Below, in pieces: positions 37,705-50,370 of a DNA stretch of 64,000 bases. The notes below the pieces were generated by a model, which saw only the letters and a list, made by a program, of their open reading frames with translations, had not been told where the DNA came from and ran no database searches. Location: positions 19,027,248 to 19,091,247 of the forward strand of contig OY540811.1 of NCBI GenBank assembly GCA_961205875.1. The letters run 5' to 3'. A program made the translations under genes and the position numbers. Numbering within the stretch: the first letter of the stretch is position 1; each line of letters opens with the position of its first letter. This stretch comes from Sialis fuliginosa (lineage: Eukaryota; Arthropoda; Insecta; Megaloptera; Sialidae).

Positions 37705-39390
37705 AAACTGTAACTGGCATTCATGGCCTTGATTTAGTAGGTCACGAAATATTTCATTTTTGTTTAAAAATATGTAAACAAGTTGAGGTGAATATTTTAG
37801 GAATTTGTTGAACTTTATAATTTATTTGGATTTGACAAAATAAAAAAATCATGATTTTTTAACGAAGAGAGTAGAATATTAATTCGTACAACTTTTTTTT
37901 AGTATACTATGTTAAAACATGTGGATATTATTTTTAACGTAGAAATATAACCAAATAGATGTGTAATTATGAATATTAAAAAAAGGTTTTGTTCACTCCT
38001 TATTTTGAATAATACAGGACATATAAATGTTTTAAATATTATTCGAACATCAATTATAAAATAAAACGTATGCTATATATGATTACATACATAAATTTTC
38101 AAATACCATACAATAAATAACTCAAAATCTATATCACAAATAATTTACAATCTAGCACAAAAAAATTAAAAAAGGATTCTTAAAGTTTCTAGTTCCATAA
38201 ATACGACAGATAAGAGCTGACGTTTTAATTAAAATGATAAACCACTTTTATAGTGTGTTATATTTTACAACAGAAACAGAAAAAAAACTATGTCCTTAAA
38301 ACCCGTTAGACATAAAATGTTTTAATAACAATACTCTATGTCAGTTTTAATTGCAAGTCATTATTTTCTTTCATTTTTATACTTTCGTATATCACATTCT
38401 TTAGCTTGCGTGTTTCAAAAGAAGTTTCGATAACATCTTTAGCATAAATGTGCTAACCAAATTTAAATGCATTGCGTGTGTTGGCTTCTCAACTCAGACA
38501 AATCGATTTTTAACCCTTCAATATCTGGAATGAGCTCTGGGAAAAAGTTTTTGTTTTATGTTGTTTCAATATATGACGAAAACTTTTCAATAATAACTTT
38601 GAATCGAAAAAAATTATTTTTAGAACTAATTTGTTCTGTTTAATCGGGTGACAATTCTTCACTTTTCCTTAAGTTAGCTTAAATTTTACAACTTTGATAG
38701 ATAAACCATTATTTTTAGTATAGCTTCAATTTTAGCATTTCCATATATCTCTAAAAATAAAGCTATATACTAAAGAGAATTCAGAACCATTAAATCTTCT
38801 TAATAATCTTTATTTCTTCTATAACTTCATATGTTATTGAAAATACTTTCGATACCAATAGCAACTCGTGGTTAAAAATTAAAATTATATTGCTGCCACT
38901 CCATTAACAAATGAATCAAAATTCAATAATCAAGATATCGTCATTTTCTCTACGTGCTTCAGATAGAAAAAGAATTATTCAATAAATATGCATGAAATTG
39001 TAATCATAAATCGTAATATTTGACATATATAAATATTATATTTAATTTATGTTTTAAACACAGAAGATAACATAACTACGATACGGTACAACGAAGTAAA
39101 GAAGAGAGTCATTTTACTTGCATCACCTGTGCAAACATCATAGACAGCTATGAGATATCACGCTCCGTGTGCCTGAAGCTCTTGATACGTGCCGCATTGG
39201 AATGCAAGCTGAGGGACGATTGTAAACTAGTGCAAACTAGGTAAACAAGCCGAATTACTAAGTACACGGAACTGCATCTATCAGATAAATCATTAACTAA
39301 ACATTTGTGATTTTCGAAATATGTAAGTTCGTTGTAAAATTTTCATTTGAAAATATTTGTTTGGAAAAGTTCTACCAATTAACTCTTTTT
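37705..39390. other. AT-rich non-coding sequence
   Basis: No repeat recognised. The patch 39070-39260 is less AT-rich and repeat-free but has no identifiable motif. Confidence 0.5.
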
Positions 39391-39930
39391 TAGGGTTCCG
39401 AAGAAACCCTGTTAATCTCACTTTGTCGTCCGTCCGCCCTTTTTAGTCAAAACAAAATATATCGTAATTTATATAAGCTAGAAACTTGGAATTTTTACTG
39501 AACTTGGAAAAAGATGCTCTCTAGTAAAAGATGTACAAATTTATTGGAAAAATATTTTTTTAGGGGGAGCTAAAGAACTAAAGCTAGGTAAAAAAAATAT
39601 TTTTTTATACCAAGGCATGTGACACTTTAAAATTTTTTTTAACTCAAAAAATCCTCCTAAAACTTGGTAACTACTGGCTCAAATCTGAAAAAAATTGGTA
39701 ACGAGGCTTTGGTGGGACTACCAGCGACAAATACTAAAGTCAAAAATATAGTTTTAAATTTTGGAATAATAGGAAGGGGCGTTTTTTTATATCTTGGCAA
39801 GAAGAGTGTAAAAATGTAGATCTCAATTAATAAAACATGACACTTTTAAATATTTTTTTCTAATTCAAAAATGCACCTGTAAGTGGCTCCAAACAGTCCA
39901 CGTAATGCCATACACCCGTGTATGTCTTGC
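39391..39930 (+). repeat. AGGGTTCCG-type interspersed repeat
   Basis: It starts with a hairpin AGGGTTCCGAAGAAACCCT (39392-39410), then TCACTTTGTCGTCCGTCCG, then long A/T-rich blocks in which phrases around GACACTTT and AATTCAAAAA recur twice. An AGGGTTCCG...CCGTCCG start is a widespread lepidopteran repeat as I know it. Only one copy is present in this window. Confidence 0.55.
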
Positions 39931-41427
39931 CCGAATTATTTATAATTAAGTAATCTACCGAAATATGAATCTTAAATTATTTTGAAAATTACTCTGGTGC
40001 TAAATTTCTAAAGGCAAAATTATTATTCCATTGAATTTTTTATATTATTTTTTCATCTAATCTGGAACTAAGTATTAGACTATAAACTTTTTGAAGATCT
40101 GTAAAACCAAGTGAAAGTATTGTTTCTTCTTGAAGACGTCTAATCGATTTTCAAATATTATAAAGTAGTGCTTACATCCTGAATGACGGATTTCATATCA
40201 AAAACTAATAATAATTTGTACGATATGGCTCAAACTTCTTCTGGAGAACATCTTTATAGAAAATAAATAAATTTACTGGAAAACTATTGTAACTATTAGC
40301 ATTTAAGCAAGATTGCTTTTAGGGACTTATGAGTGTTATGACATATCACTTCGCTGAACGAAGAGCACACACATATACATTTCGCGCCAGAATGCAATAC
40401 CGAGATATATAAAATGGTGTAAATTCGATTGCAAATGGCGATGAGTTGATAAGATGCGCATATTTTATACGGACTGTTAATTGGTTCGGGGATGCTTCAG
40501 CCTCCCAGAGCTGGGAACAGTTCGGTGATTAAAAAACACAGCGCTCTTGCCAGAGGCGCACACGCGAACTTTCAAAGCGGGGGTGATTTATGCATATTAA
40601 TAACAACGAGAATTAAGGTTCGGTTGCTATGCAAAATTTTTAATTAATGCTGAAATTTTGATATACTGTTTGTAATTCGATAAATTTTGATAAAATTATA
40701 TACATTTTTAATATTTTAAATGTTTTATTGCAAACACAAATAAATATTATACTAAAGTTATATAGTAGTTATAGCAATTATATGGTAAGCGAAAGTATTT
40801 CTGGTATGATTAGAATGTAACAATACTAAATACTATAAAGTATTTTGTTTTATAAAAAAAACTCTACTGCAAATGATTTCACAAAAGAATCGTTTAATAC
40901 GTATATGTTTTGTAGATTACAAACAATAATTAAATTATATTAAATATTTCAATGTTTTAAACAGCAACAATTAATTTCATTTAAAATAGAAATGACGTAT
41001 TTTAGTTGTTTATGCAGATTTGGTTTATATTTTTTATTATTTTATTCAAACACAATCAAATTCTTTTTAATGGGAAACAACTGAGATAAAAATTAATACA
41101 TTGTTTTATCTACATATGTTCACCCAATACATTTCGATATACTGATTCAAAGAAGTTATTGCCATAAAACAGCATTTAAAGTTATAAAAAATGTATCTAA
41201 ACATAACAGAAATATCTACGTTAACCCTTTTTAAAATTATTCACTTTTTGGCATGAGTAATGTCTTTTCTGTTCCTTATGTAAAATAAATTAATGAAAAA
41301 CTGATAAAACCAACAATAATGATTAATATAAATCGGTACATTTAATGGAAAGTTTCTGTAACTATTCATTTATCTACATATTAATTTTCGGCAAAGACCC
41401 TTGAACTATGAACTATAGGAAAATATA
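39931..41427. other. AT-rich non-coding sequence with a GC-richer patch at 40480-40595
   Basis: The patch contains GCCTCCCAGAGCTGGGAACAG (an interrupted inverted repeat, CCCAG/CTGGG) and CAGCGCTCTTGCCAGAGGCG. It is not recognisable as exon or RNA. The rest is AT-rich and featureless. Confidence 0.45.
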
Positions 41428-42100
41428 AAAAAAAAACATCTGCCAAATAAATGCACAGTGGTTCCTCGTGCTAAATTCACCAAAAATAATTAATCATTGA
41501 ACAATTTAAATAAAAACTGATGCGCAGATAAGTTGCTTAGAATTGGTTAACCATTTAATTTTTATACAATTTTACTAAAAAATATTAGTTCGAAATTTTT
41601 CTTAAGACGTACCTGATTATTTTTTCGTATATTTTTAAATTTTTGACAAAATCAATCTAAATCTAAATTTATGCAAACGTCAAAATGACAGTTAATATAT
41701 CAAAGTAAATATCAATTTAAAAAAACAAAACACGATTTTTAAAAATAAATAGAGATAAATCTTTATAAGGGAATATTTTACAACAAACGTTGTAGACCCA
41801 TTTTATAGGAAATTTAATGTTCTACAAAAAATATTCTATAAAATTTTCACGTAACATGTGTCATTCTTGAGATATCTTGAAAAAATAAATATTTTGGGAT
41901 GTAACAAACGGACACACAGACGGATAGACGAACGGACGGACGGACGGATGGACAGACAGACAGACAGACATGGAACGAAAAATGTTTGTCTTGACGTGAA
42001 ACGGAAAGATCAATTTAAAATTTTGAAATCGGAGAACATTTTTTTTGTCTCAATTTAAAACGATCACAAAGCTTCTCGTATCTTCGATATTGCGAGAAGG
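41428..42100 (+). repeat. Dispersed repeat family D, copy 2 (most complete)
   Basis: This copy has the full 5' block (ACATCTGCC..GCACAGTG..CCTCGTGCTAAATTCACC), the TTTTCACGTAACATGTGTC block, a (GGAC)n/(ACAG)n microsatellite at about 41928-41970, and a 3' end with ACGGAAAGATCAA, GAAATCGGAGAACATTTTT and CACAAAGCTTCTCG. The last 28 bases (42072-42099) form a hairpin with a 7-bp stem CTTCTCG/CGAGAAG. A hairpin just inside the 3' end is a feature of Helitron and related elements, but I see no CTRR terminus, so class remains open. The frame at 41858-42058 merely runs through the microsatellite. Confidence 0.75.
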
Positions 42101-42714
42101 CAATAAATTTGGTTTTGATATTTTTAGTCAATAAACTAAAGACGATGACTATGAGTGCAAGTCGATTATTTAAATTTTAAAATTTAAACCATTAATCCGC
42201 GTTTCCATAGTTTATTTTCATTGAAGGCGATGTATAAACGAAGTTGAGACAGGTTCTGCTTTTGTTCAATTGAATTGAATCAACATAGTTAAATCATCAT
42301 TTTCTCAAAGTATAAGCCAAAGTAACACCAATATGTACATAACTTGGAAATTCAGAATAGAGCCAAAGATTGAGGTGTAAACAGTTTAATGTTTTTTTTG
42401 TCGTATTGAAAATGGCATCTAAAATATTTTTTTTATTAATTAGAGTTGTCAAAAAGAATGTACTGTAAATGCTGTTGAATAGTAGCCTAATTACTGTAAG
42501 CAAATATTTAAAAAAATGATTTCAATTGTTTTATATTGTAGACTACATTATTTAACAATTAACGGAACGGTTCATCTAGTAAATTATAAAAAATGTAATT
42601 CATTTGATTTTGAAATCAGTTTATTAAAATTATAGTCATAGAAGCACTGTTTAATTTTTATTATTTTAGTACAGCTAATATTTGTTAATATTCCGCATGT
42701 TTTATTTTACGAGT
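42101..42714. other. AT-rich non-coding sequence
   Basis: No exon or repeat recognised. Confidence 0.5.
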
Positions 42715-43020
42715 ACTTCCGCGACTCCACTGCGCATTGCCTAGATTATTGTTTCTCATTGAACAGTATGCGCCGCGCCGGTATATCTCAGTATCCATCC
42801 CATCCCACAGCATTCTTGATTCTACTCATCGGGCTATGGTCCCGCCGCTGAACTTCATTATGCACCGCGCAGGAGAACTCACATCAGTTGGCCAGGACGT
42901 TATTTATTGGCTTTTTTGTTCACCCCATGTTATATTATTTGTTGAAAGTGCTTCGGCAACTTTATCTGGTTCGTGTAAATACGCGATGTACAATTATTGT
43001 AGTTAACGTACACGCAGGGG
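42715..43020. other. GC-richer island, unidentified
   Basis: The segment includes GCGCCGCGCCGG, several CATCC words and an 89-codon open frame (42737-43006, starting from TTG) with more balanced amino-acid use than other frames in the window. I recognise no domain, there is no convincing splice pair around it, and no repeat copy. It may be a regulatory island, an old processed insertion or a small unknown exon. Confidence 0.3.
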
Positions 43021-43430
43021 TACTGAAACAGCGGCATTAGTTATTGTAGTTAAGCTACATAAACTCCTAATAATCCCTAATGAAGAAGCGTTTCGAAGCA
43101 AGTAACAGAATACTTACATTTATACATTACACTACAGCGGTACCAAATCAGTTGTTATAGTTGGCTTATTATAAAGAAACAAGTTTTTCGTAACAATATG
43201 GTCAACAATACTTCAGATAGCAGTAATTCTGCATAAGCTATTTTAAGTGACAGTGGTACTAAAATAGAGCACAGTAATTATTATTATTATTATTATCGCG
43301 GACTTTATTTTAGATCTTTTGATTCTACACAGTTATTTGCTACATTATTTTCTTAAATATTTAACGGTTTAGGCAGCACATTTTTTTCCGACTTGATTTA
43401 CTATTATCTTCACTGCTTATTCGTTATGTT
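43021..43430. other. AT-rich sequence with an (ATT)n microsatellite
   Basis: An ATT run occupies about 43276-43296. Phrases resembling CAGNGGTACNAAA occur near 43135 and 43248 and could be decayed hAT ends. Confidence 0.4.
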
Positions 43431-43578
43431 ACCTAACGTAACAAAATATATCCTATAACCTGACCAGAGAACATATCTATGAATTAAAAAAAAAATTAAA
43501 TATAAATATAAAAACAAATCGGACAGAGAGACAAGCAGACATATAGACCTGAGTTGCAAAAGTTTGGGAACCACTGAA
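43431..43578 (-). repeat. hAT-like terminal fragment
   Basis: On the minus strand it begins CAGTGGTTCCCAAACTTTTG, a standard hAT terminal inverted repeat, followed by CAACTCAGGTCTATATGTCTG. The other terminus was not identified. The 43410-43595 open frame crosses this end and is not a gene. Confidence 0.5.
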
Positions 43579-44390
43579 TTTAATAATGGTAGCAAAAAAT
43601 TTGATATTTTAATAATTTTATAGATAGTTTAACTGCATTATGTTTGTACTAAAATATTAATAAAAATCTGATAATATTATATATAATATGTACCTATATT
43701 TTTCGAAAATACAAATAAAAAATTTACTAGAACTGTCATAGAAGAAGAGTAAAGAAAGATTTTATTGTGGACTTTTTCATAACATCAGTGTATTACAGCA
43801 TGTTCTATATAAACAAGACATCACTATATCCATGAAAACTTTCGTAGTTTACTTGTTTTGTTTCTACTTATTACATCAGTCAACATATGGAAGTCATATC
43901 CACACAGCATGGCACAGAAAACTTTAAGAGGAAAATAAGATTAAGATTTCTTTCGAATGATCTTTTAATAAAAATATGTATTTTTTGACGTAAAACGTAT
44001 CATACTAAAATATACATAATATAGTTAATTTAATTTAAATTGAAATATTAAAATTAAAGGGTGTAAATATTTATAAGAGCTTTACTCCAAGACGACAAAA
44101 ATTTTATTTAAATTATTCGTCAATATTCTTGCCAGGTGTCTCAGTTTTAAGGGATTGTCAAATATTTGTAATTAAACAGGACTTTAGGTATTATGACTAC
44201 AGGTTTCTATGTCTCTAACGCTATGATTCTCGTACAGTGCAAACAATTTTCACCATATTTATGTTTAAAATAAAAAAAATTAAAAGTATGAAAGTAAGAA
44301 TTCGTACAAAACATACTTTTCTCGGTGTCAGTCACTTGTACGAAATGAGTTCTGTTTAACCCCCTCCCCCTTACATACGATTTTAATAAT
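43579..44390. other. AT-rich non-coding sequence
   Basis: No exon or repeat recognised. Confidence 0.5.
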
Positions 44391-44631
44391 TTTTAAATCA
44401 AACCATCCTCAAGCTAGACCCAGCCAACCAACCAATTTTCATTAATATCGGTTCAGTGGTTCTTGGGTTATACGTGTAACAAGGATTCAGAGGACAGACA
44501 GAGACGGAACAAAAAATGTTTATCTTGATCTGAAACGGAAAAATCAAGTTAAAATTTTGAAATCGGAGAACAAGTTTTTGTTCTCATTTTAAAACAATCA
44601 CAAAGCTTCTCGTATCTTCGATATGATGAAG
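44391..44631 (+). repeat. Dispersed repeat family D, copy 3 (3' part)
   Basis: The copy contains CATCCTCAAGCTAGACCCAG, TTCATTAATATCGGTTCAG, AACAAGGATTCAGAGGACAG, CTGAAACGGAAAAATCAAG and CACAAAGCTTCTCGTATCTTC, matching the 3' half of 41428-42100. The terminal hairpin is partly decayed. The 5' half is missing. Confidence 0.7.
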
Positions 44632-45662
44632 CAAAATACGTTTTTTAAGTCGTTACTAAGTTATAAATATATTATATCTAAAATTGGTTATCAGAACTTT
44701 GCATAATTGTGTTATGAGCATATTATATAAATTAACTTATCACTATAATGTCTTAATATCTCCACTTCGAATAGATAAATACCTCAAATACAAAAGCATT
44801 GAAACTAAATGCACACAAAAACACTAATTATAATTATTTCTTAATGAACAAAGATTTTCAAGAGCGAAGAACATATTATGTTACTAACAACAAAGCAGAG
44901 AATCATGTTGGTTACTGCACAGATAATGTCTTATTCAAAACCGTCAAATAAAACCACACACAGTTTGCTAAGTTGCGTTTACCTACGTCAATATAGTGTT
45001 GTCATGCCCTCGAGGTGTGGGTGACGGAGGGGAGGTTTGTGTAAGGGTAGATGGTGCCTGATAACATGTCTAATTGAAAACATCTTGTCATTGAATCACT
45101 AATTCCATAATACCCTTGCTTTGGGCAAATATCAAACTCCCGCCCGTTCTTGTTGTGAAGTGCTTAACTTATTAAAGGCCGGAATGGATCTATCACGAAG
45201 AAACTTTTGTCGGGTTAATTGGTTTTAGTTTAACAACTGGTCAAAATATTTACGTGTTTGTTGGTTAAGATATTTTTAGTTGTTAAGATTGTTTGAAACT
45301 TCATTTTGTGATAGTCTCATTATCTACTTTAAAATGAAAAATGCTCAATACTTTACTGATTGTGAGTGTTATATATGAGAAAATAGACTAATGGAAAGCA
45401 TATTTTTACATATATATTTAAATTCAAATGTATGAAATGGTTTTTTTTTTCAAACATTTCGTTAACATGTCCGATGTCCGTTATGTGCGTTAAGTTATTA
45501 AATAACTATTAATTTACAGAAAATTGTCATTCACTTAATATTTCAAAAAACTAGTTCACGAACCCACTAGAAACGAATCTTTTCATCCATAAATATTTTA
45601 TTTTTACTAAAAAATATATTTAGGTACTTTACCAGTAAAATCGAAACAAAAATAATCGAACC
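44632..45662. other. AT-rich sequence with a GC-richer patch at 45000-45060
   Basis: The patch reads CCCTCGAGGTGTGGGTGACG and GAGGGGAGGTTTGTG. No gene or repeat identified. Confidence 0.45.
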
Positions 45663-45884
45663 TACACAGGTAAAAAATTGATTTGAGCCAAGAAATCATT
45701 GTTTTATATATAACGAAAACAAAATTTTCTTAATATAAGTAATATACTCTTAATCCAACTGTAATATTGTTTTGTCCAACAATAACATTTGGAGTAAGAG
45801 TATATTACTTATATTAAGAAAATATTGTTTTCGTTATATATAAAACAATGATTTCTTGACCAAGTTATCGTTTCTACCAGTGTA
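45663..45884. mobile_element. 222-bp palindromic MITE
   Basis: Ends TACACAGGTAAAAA and the inverse TTTCTACCAGTGTA are followed by arms of about 95 bases that are nearly identical inverse copies: AAGAAATCATTGTTTTATAT, ATAACGAAAACAA and TTCTTAATATAAGTAATATA appear on both sides. The loop is about 40 bases. Close arm identity implies a fairly young or conversion-maintained hairpin. Confidence 0.8.
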
Positions 45885-48541
45885 TATAATGTTTTATATT
45901 ATTATTTATATTATTTTTTCATATTATAATAAAATTTCACCAAAAAAATTACAAAATAATCTATACTAATTTTTATTATATTCAAACACTTTTTTATTTC
46001 GTTCATGTTTACTGTGTATTTCTGACTTTTTCTATACTTTTCTCAGCACCTAAAAAGTAATAAATACAAGAACTAAATTAATTAACTTCGTCTGCTTGAT
46101 AAGGAAAGTACTCTCAAGAAAATCAAAATTTCCTCGTATTGTACAATGAAACGTTCAGGTACAAATTAATAAATTAATACAATAAACATTTTCTCTTTAA
46201 CGTTATATTACCTTCAAATGTATTTTCAGTAGACACTAATTTTATCTACGTTTTAAAATATTCACTCAATGACATGATATTATTTCGTAAGGTAAGAAAC
46301 TGGTAGTAAAGGAATATATAAATTATTAAAAACATTTTACTTTGCTCCTTATCCAAGGACGTGAAAGCTACAACGTTTTAACGCAGTTATAAAAATGAAT
46401 TATTTATGTAGAAGATCACGACGACTGTTATCATCAAAGACATTGAAAAAAATGTATATTTTATTTTATTATGTTGTTACGATTGTTAGAGGAGGAAATA
46501 AAACACCTAGTATTACATATTTTTTATGCAAAAATCTTTTAACAGACTGTATTTTTTTCAACAGTTTTTTTCATTTGTTGTTTATTTATTTATTTATTAC
46601 ATTTATGTTTTGTGTAGTGGGTATATATTTAATAAAACCAATTATTTACAAATATGTTTATTTTGAATGTTATATACTTGTTTCTCGTTATTGTTGTGTT
46701 GAAAAGCAATAATATAATGAAATCTTGTCATAAAATAAACACCAAAGAAGCAATAAAAATATTATGATTATAAAGTTTGTATAAAATAAATAAAAGTAAA
46801 TGTGTATTACAATAACAATACAATGATAAGCAATATCACAAAAAATATCACCTACTATTATATAAACGTCAAAAGAAATGATATATTTCCTTTATCGCCT
46901 TTTGTTTCAGCATATTTCTTTCCAAAAAAAAGGTTGAAGACACATACGTACATATATTTATCTATAAATAAACCTTTAAATGTTTTAGAGATTATAAAAA
47001 ATTCAATTTCTAAAAAGCCTTTGCCGTATCTTAGTGCTGCGAAACGTGTAATAAAAAATATTGATTACATTTAGTCTTCTGTGAACCAGGTTTTTTTCGG
47101 TCAACTAGAAAGTATTTCTGAAATTGATGCTTTTGTGAACTTCTGGACAATGTTGAGACGTTTAATCGATAAATGAACGTACCAATAAACTTTTGAAATA
47201 CTTTTGAGTTTATTAAACGAAATGATATTTCATTTTACAAATATTAAAAAAAAGGTACGAAGTTTTCTTTTTTTTTTCATGAAAACTTTAACAAGTGTAA
47301 ATTCGTTTTACTTAATACAATATTTAAAGAAATGTTTGATTTGCGATTGAAGTGTTTTTAATTTTGGTTTAAATTATTATCTTTCATTTTCTTATGCACA
47401 GCACAAATTAAGTATTATAGTTATAAAAAATTGAATATTTCGACGTTCTTATAAAAATATGAGATTTTTCTTTCGATTATATAATCTATATGTGAAGCTC
47501 GCAATATAAGCATTTTTTTGAAATTTTTTATAAATTTTGTGAAAAACGTGTGAATCTATCATAAAATAACATTTCTATCATAAACGGCCAAAGATATGAC
47601 CTAACGTAAGCGATTTTGAAATCTTAAATCGTGAGCTATAGTTAAACTGTCGTGCTTGAATGAATTTTTATACAGAAAAAAAATCATTTTCGATATCTAC
47701 TTCTAATAAATATGTATTTAATATTACTTTTCTAAAATTTCTGAAATCATTACGCAAGAATGAAATACGAATTTTTATTACAAATTACAACCTATATGAA
47801 AATGTTTGTCATTAAAAAAATTAATGATTTTAAATGATTATTTAAAATCAAGAAATAAAATTTCAATACGTCATATTTACTCCAATAAGTATGATATATA
47901 AAGGGGGAGTAGAGCAAGGCTCCTGCACTTAGGCCGCTAGGGCCCATTGTATATAAGTATTACCAAATAGATTTAAATAATTTTAAAATTTCAATATGCA
48001 TAAACTCAGGTCACGAATGTGACCCGCCGTGCGTGATCGAGCGTGTGTAAAATAATTAAAGTTGTGAGTAAAACTAATAATGTGCGAGCGTGAGTGTGTG
48101 ATCGTGATCAAAAACTACTCATGTTTCTAGCTCTAAATGGAGGAAATTACAGGAAACATCATTTTGTAAGTAGGTATACTTATTTACTTATACATATATG
48201 TATGTAATCTAATGTAAATAATAAAAAATATATATATTTTATTCTGAAAAATACTTTATCATTCGAGTATTTTGTTATCTGTTATCAAATTTTGAAAACC
48301 AATTACTTCTGAATGGCTTTAAAAACTACATTATATTTTAATAGGTAAACAATTGCAATAAATATTACAAAAAATAAAAGACATGAAATCAATTTAAAAA
48401 AAGTGTTTTTATTAAATATTTTTCCACTTACATTCATTTTTATATTCACCCACTCCTTTATTGAAATCGTAGACCTATTTCAACACAAACGACAATTTGT
48501 TCCAACCTTCCATTACTGCAGATAGTACCATCTGTAAAACA
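45885..48541. other. AT-rich non-coding sequence
   Basis: Two adjacent open frames (46395-46712 and 46802-47074, 105 and 90 codons) are dominated by I, Y, F, K and N and have no recognisable domain; chance is the better explanation. At 48008-48025 AGGTCA and TGACCC form an inverted pair spaced by six bases. Confidence 0.45.
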
Positions 48542-48650
48542 TGTCCCAATTTGCCGCCACGTCTACCTCGCAAAAGATGGCACGTCATCGACTGAGTTCA
48601 GTTGAACTAGTACCTGATCATGTGTGCATAATCTGTGATAAATACTGCTT
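48542..48650 (+). repeat. Direct repeat pair E, left copy
   Basis: The stretch with CACGTCATCGACTGAGTTCA, GTTGAACTAGTACCTGATCA and TCTGTGATAAATACTGCTTC recurs 1.26 kb downstream (49798-49905) with about 80-85 % similarity by eye. It is not coding in either copy. Confidence 0.65.
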
Positions 48651-48985
48651 CAAATATTTCATATGGATTCTATCGGGTTTGTTTGAATATGAGTTAGAGA
48701 TATTCTACTAATATTATAAATTATAGTGTCATATGTGTTTTAGAGATAATGTTGAAATGGGGTTATGCATAAAATTGTTCTGAATATATTAAATATAAAT
48801 CATGTGTCATTTAAATATTTCAATTTTATGTTTTAAATGAGTTTAGTTGTTAAATTGTCTTTTTGTGATGAAGATATTCGTTGTAGAATGTTTATTGTTT
48901 ATTTGCTCAAAATGTGATATAAACGTGAATGTTTATTCGGATTTCGATTAGGGTTCAGGATTGGGTTCAGGTAACTGATTTAACA
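48651..48985. other. AT-rich non-coding sequence
   Basis: No feature recognised. Confidence 0.5.
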
Positions 48986-49102
48986 CTATACTCTATTTCA
49001 TTTAAGAATGCAGTGGTTGTCAGGGTTTTGACGGTACGAATCGTGTATTTTACCGCCAAAAACCACGGCAACCACTGCATTCTTAAATAAAATAGAGTAT
49101 AG
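48986..49102. mobile_element. 117-bp palindromic MITE, copy 2
   Basis: Same length and structure as 9398-9514: CTATACTCTATTTCATTTAAG at the left, its inverse at the right, with CAGTGGTTGTCAGGGTTTTG and CGCCAAAAACCACGGCAACC in the arms. The loop holds ACGAATCGTGTATTTTACC, the inverse orientation of the loop in copy 1. Confidence 0.85.
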
Positions 49103-49220
49103 ACACAAACTTAATACAACAAAATTTCAAATACACAAAGTAATTGTTTTATAAAAAAAATCAGATTAGATATTTTTCATACAATAGTTCTTAATGGTGT
49201 AACTAAGACCTATGTTATCA

Positions 49221-49458
49221 TGAAGTTTTCTCTCCTTCAACTGGATCGGCGTCACCTTCTTCGTGGTGGGAAAGAGATAAAAATTAGTATTTCGTCGATT
49301 GTAACAACTCAAGTTGAATTTGTTTTAATTAAATTTGTATATTATTATTTATGCCGTAAAGTTGAAATAAAGCTGATAAATTTAAAAAAAACAACGATTT
49401 TTTACCCTTCTTCTAGCCCAAAGAGGGACACCAACCTCGTTGGTGGAGAGAAACTTCA
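49221..49458. repeat. 238-bp inverted-repeat element
   Basis: TGAAGTTTTCTCTCC at the left is matched by GGAGAGAAACTTCA at the right. Just inside both ends lie related CAAC..GG and GGTGG motifs in opposite orientation. The 86-codon frame 49220-49480 spans the element and is not supported as a gene. Confidence 0.45.
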
Positions 49459-49797
49459 GGATTTCTTGATAACATATTAAAAACCCATTATATGAAAAAT
49501 ATCTAGTCAGAATTATTTCTAAATTTTATCTTTATCGAATTGGCACCTGATCTATAAAAAACTAGGAACATATTTTCAAAAATATTAATTTAATCCAAAA
49601 AACGGTGTCCAATTAATTTTATGTATCACATTACCAAATTCTATTAAAACTAAAAAAAAAATATTAAACATACTACGTCATTTTGTTTTCGTATCTAAAA
49701 TCAGTTCTGTAAAATAAGCAAATAACATTAACCATATTATTACAAACTTAAATACGAGACATACTCTAACAAATCTGTTACATCAACATATGTAGAT

Positions 49798-49905
49798 CGC
49801 AATTTCGCAGCAAAGACATCGTCGTCACCATCTCGCGCGTCATCGAGTGAATCCAGTTGAACTGGTGTCTGATCATGTATGAATAATCCGTGATAAATAC
49901 TGCTC
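49798..49905 (+). repeat. Direct repeat pair E, right copy
   Basis: CGCGTCATCGAGTGAATCCA, GTTGAACTGGTGTCTGATCA and CCGTGATAAATACTGCTCC align with 48542-48650. Confidence 0.65.
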
Positions 49906-50370
49906 CGGAGTTTTGGAGCACAACAAAATCCACATTAAGCACGGTACACAGCATCGGCGGCCCGTGGGGAGACGAGCTTAACTAAATTCGGGACATGTGT
50001 TTCCACTAACCTACAATTCAGTTAGCGGCCTTGTTGCCGGATTATGCAAGAGCTTACACCTATAAAATTGATTAAATACCGAAACTTCGCCGGTGCGGTT
50101 GAGATTTCCCTGTATATGTGTTTTTAATTTAATTTTCGATATGCAAATATAGCGAAAGTAACCAGAGACGTCTTCAACAAAAATTGCAGCAAATTCCTTA
50201 CTTAAAAAAATACTTAAAATTAACTCGATATAAATTTTTTTTAAATAAACCATACAAACATAATTAAAAAATTTATAAGACAAAAAAATGTAGAAAAATA
50301 AGCGTGTTCTAGTATCTAATGTTTTTTTAAATCTAAATGTCTATAATCGATATCAATACTAATATTATCA
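49906..50370. other. Non-coding sequence with a less AT-rich start
   Basis: The part 49930-50110 has phrases such as GCATCGGCGGCCCGTGGGG and TTAGCGGCCTTGTTGCCGG, without a recognisable gene. It may belong to the same unknown repeat as pair E. Confidence 0.4.

Noticed and set aside
41925..41975. CRISPR-like or minisatellite array
   Set aside because: It is a simple GGAC/ACAG microsatellite within a dispersed repeat, in a eukaryotic intron.
46395..47074. Two adjacent frames of 105 and 90 codons
   Set aside because: Composition is driven by AT-rich codons (I, Y, F, K, N), with no domain and no continuity between them.
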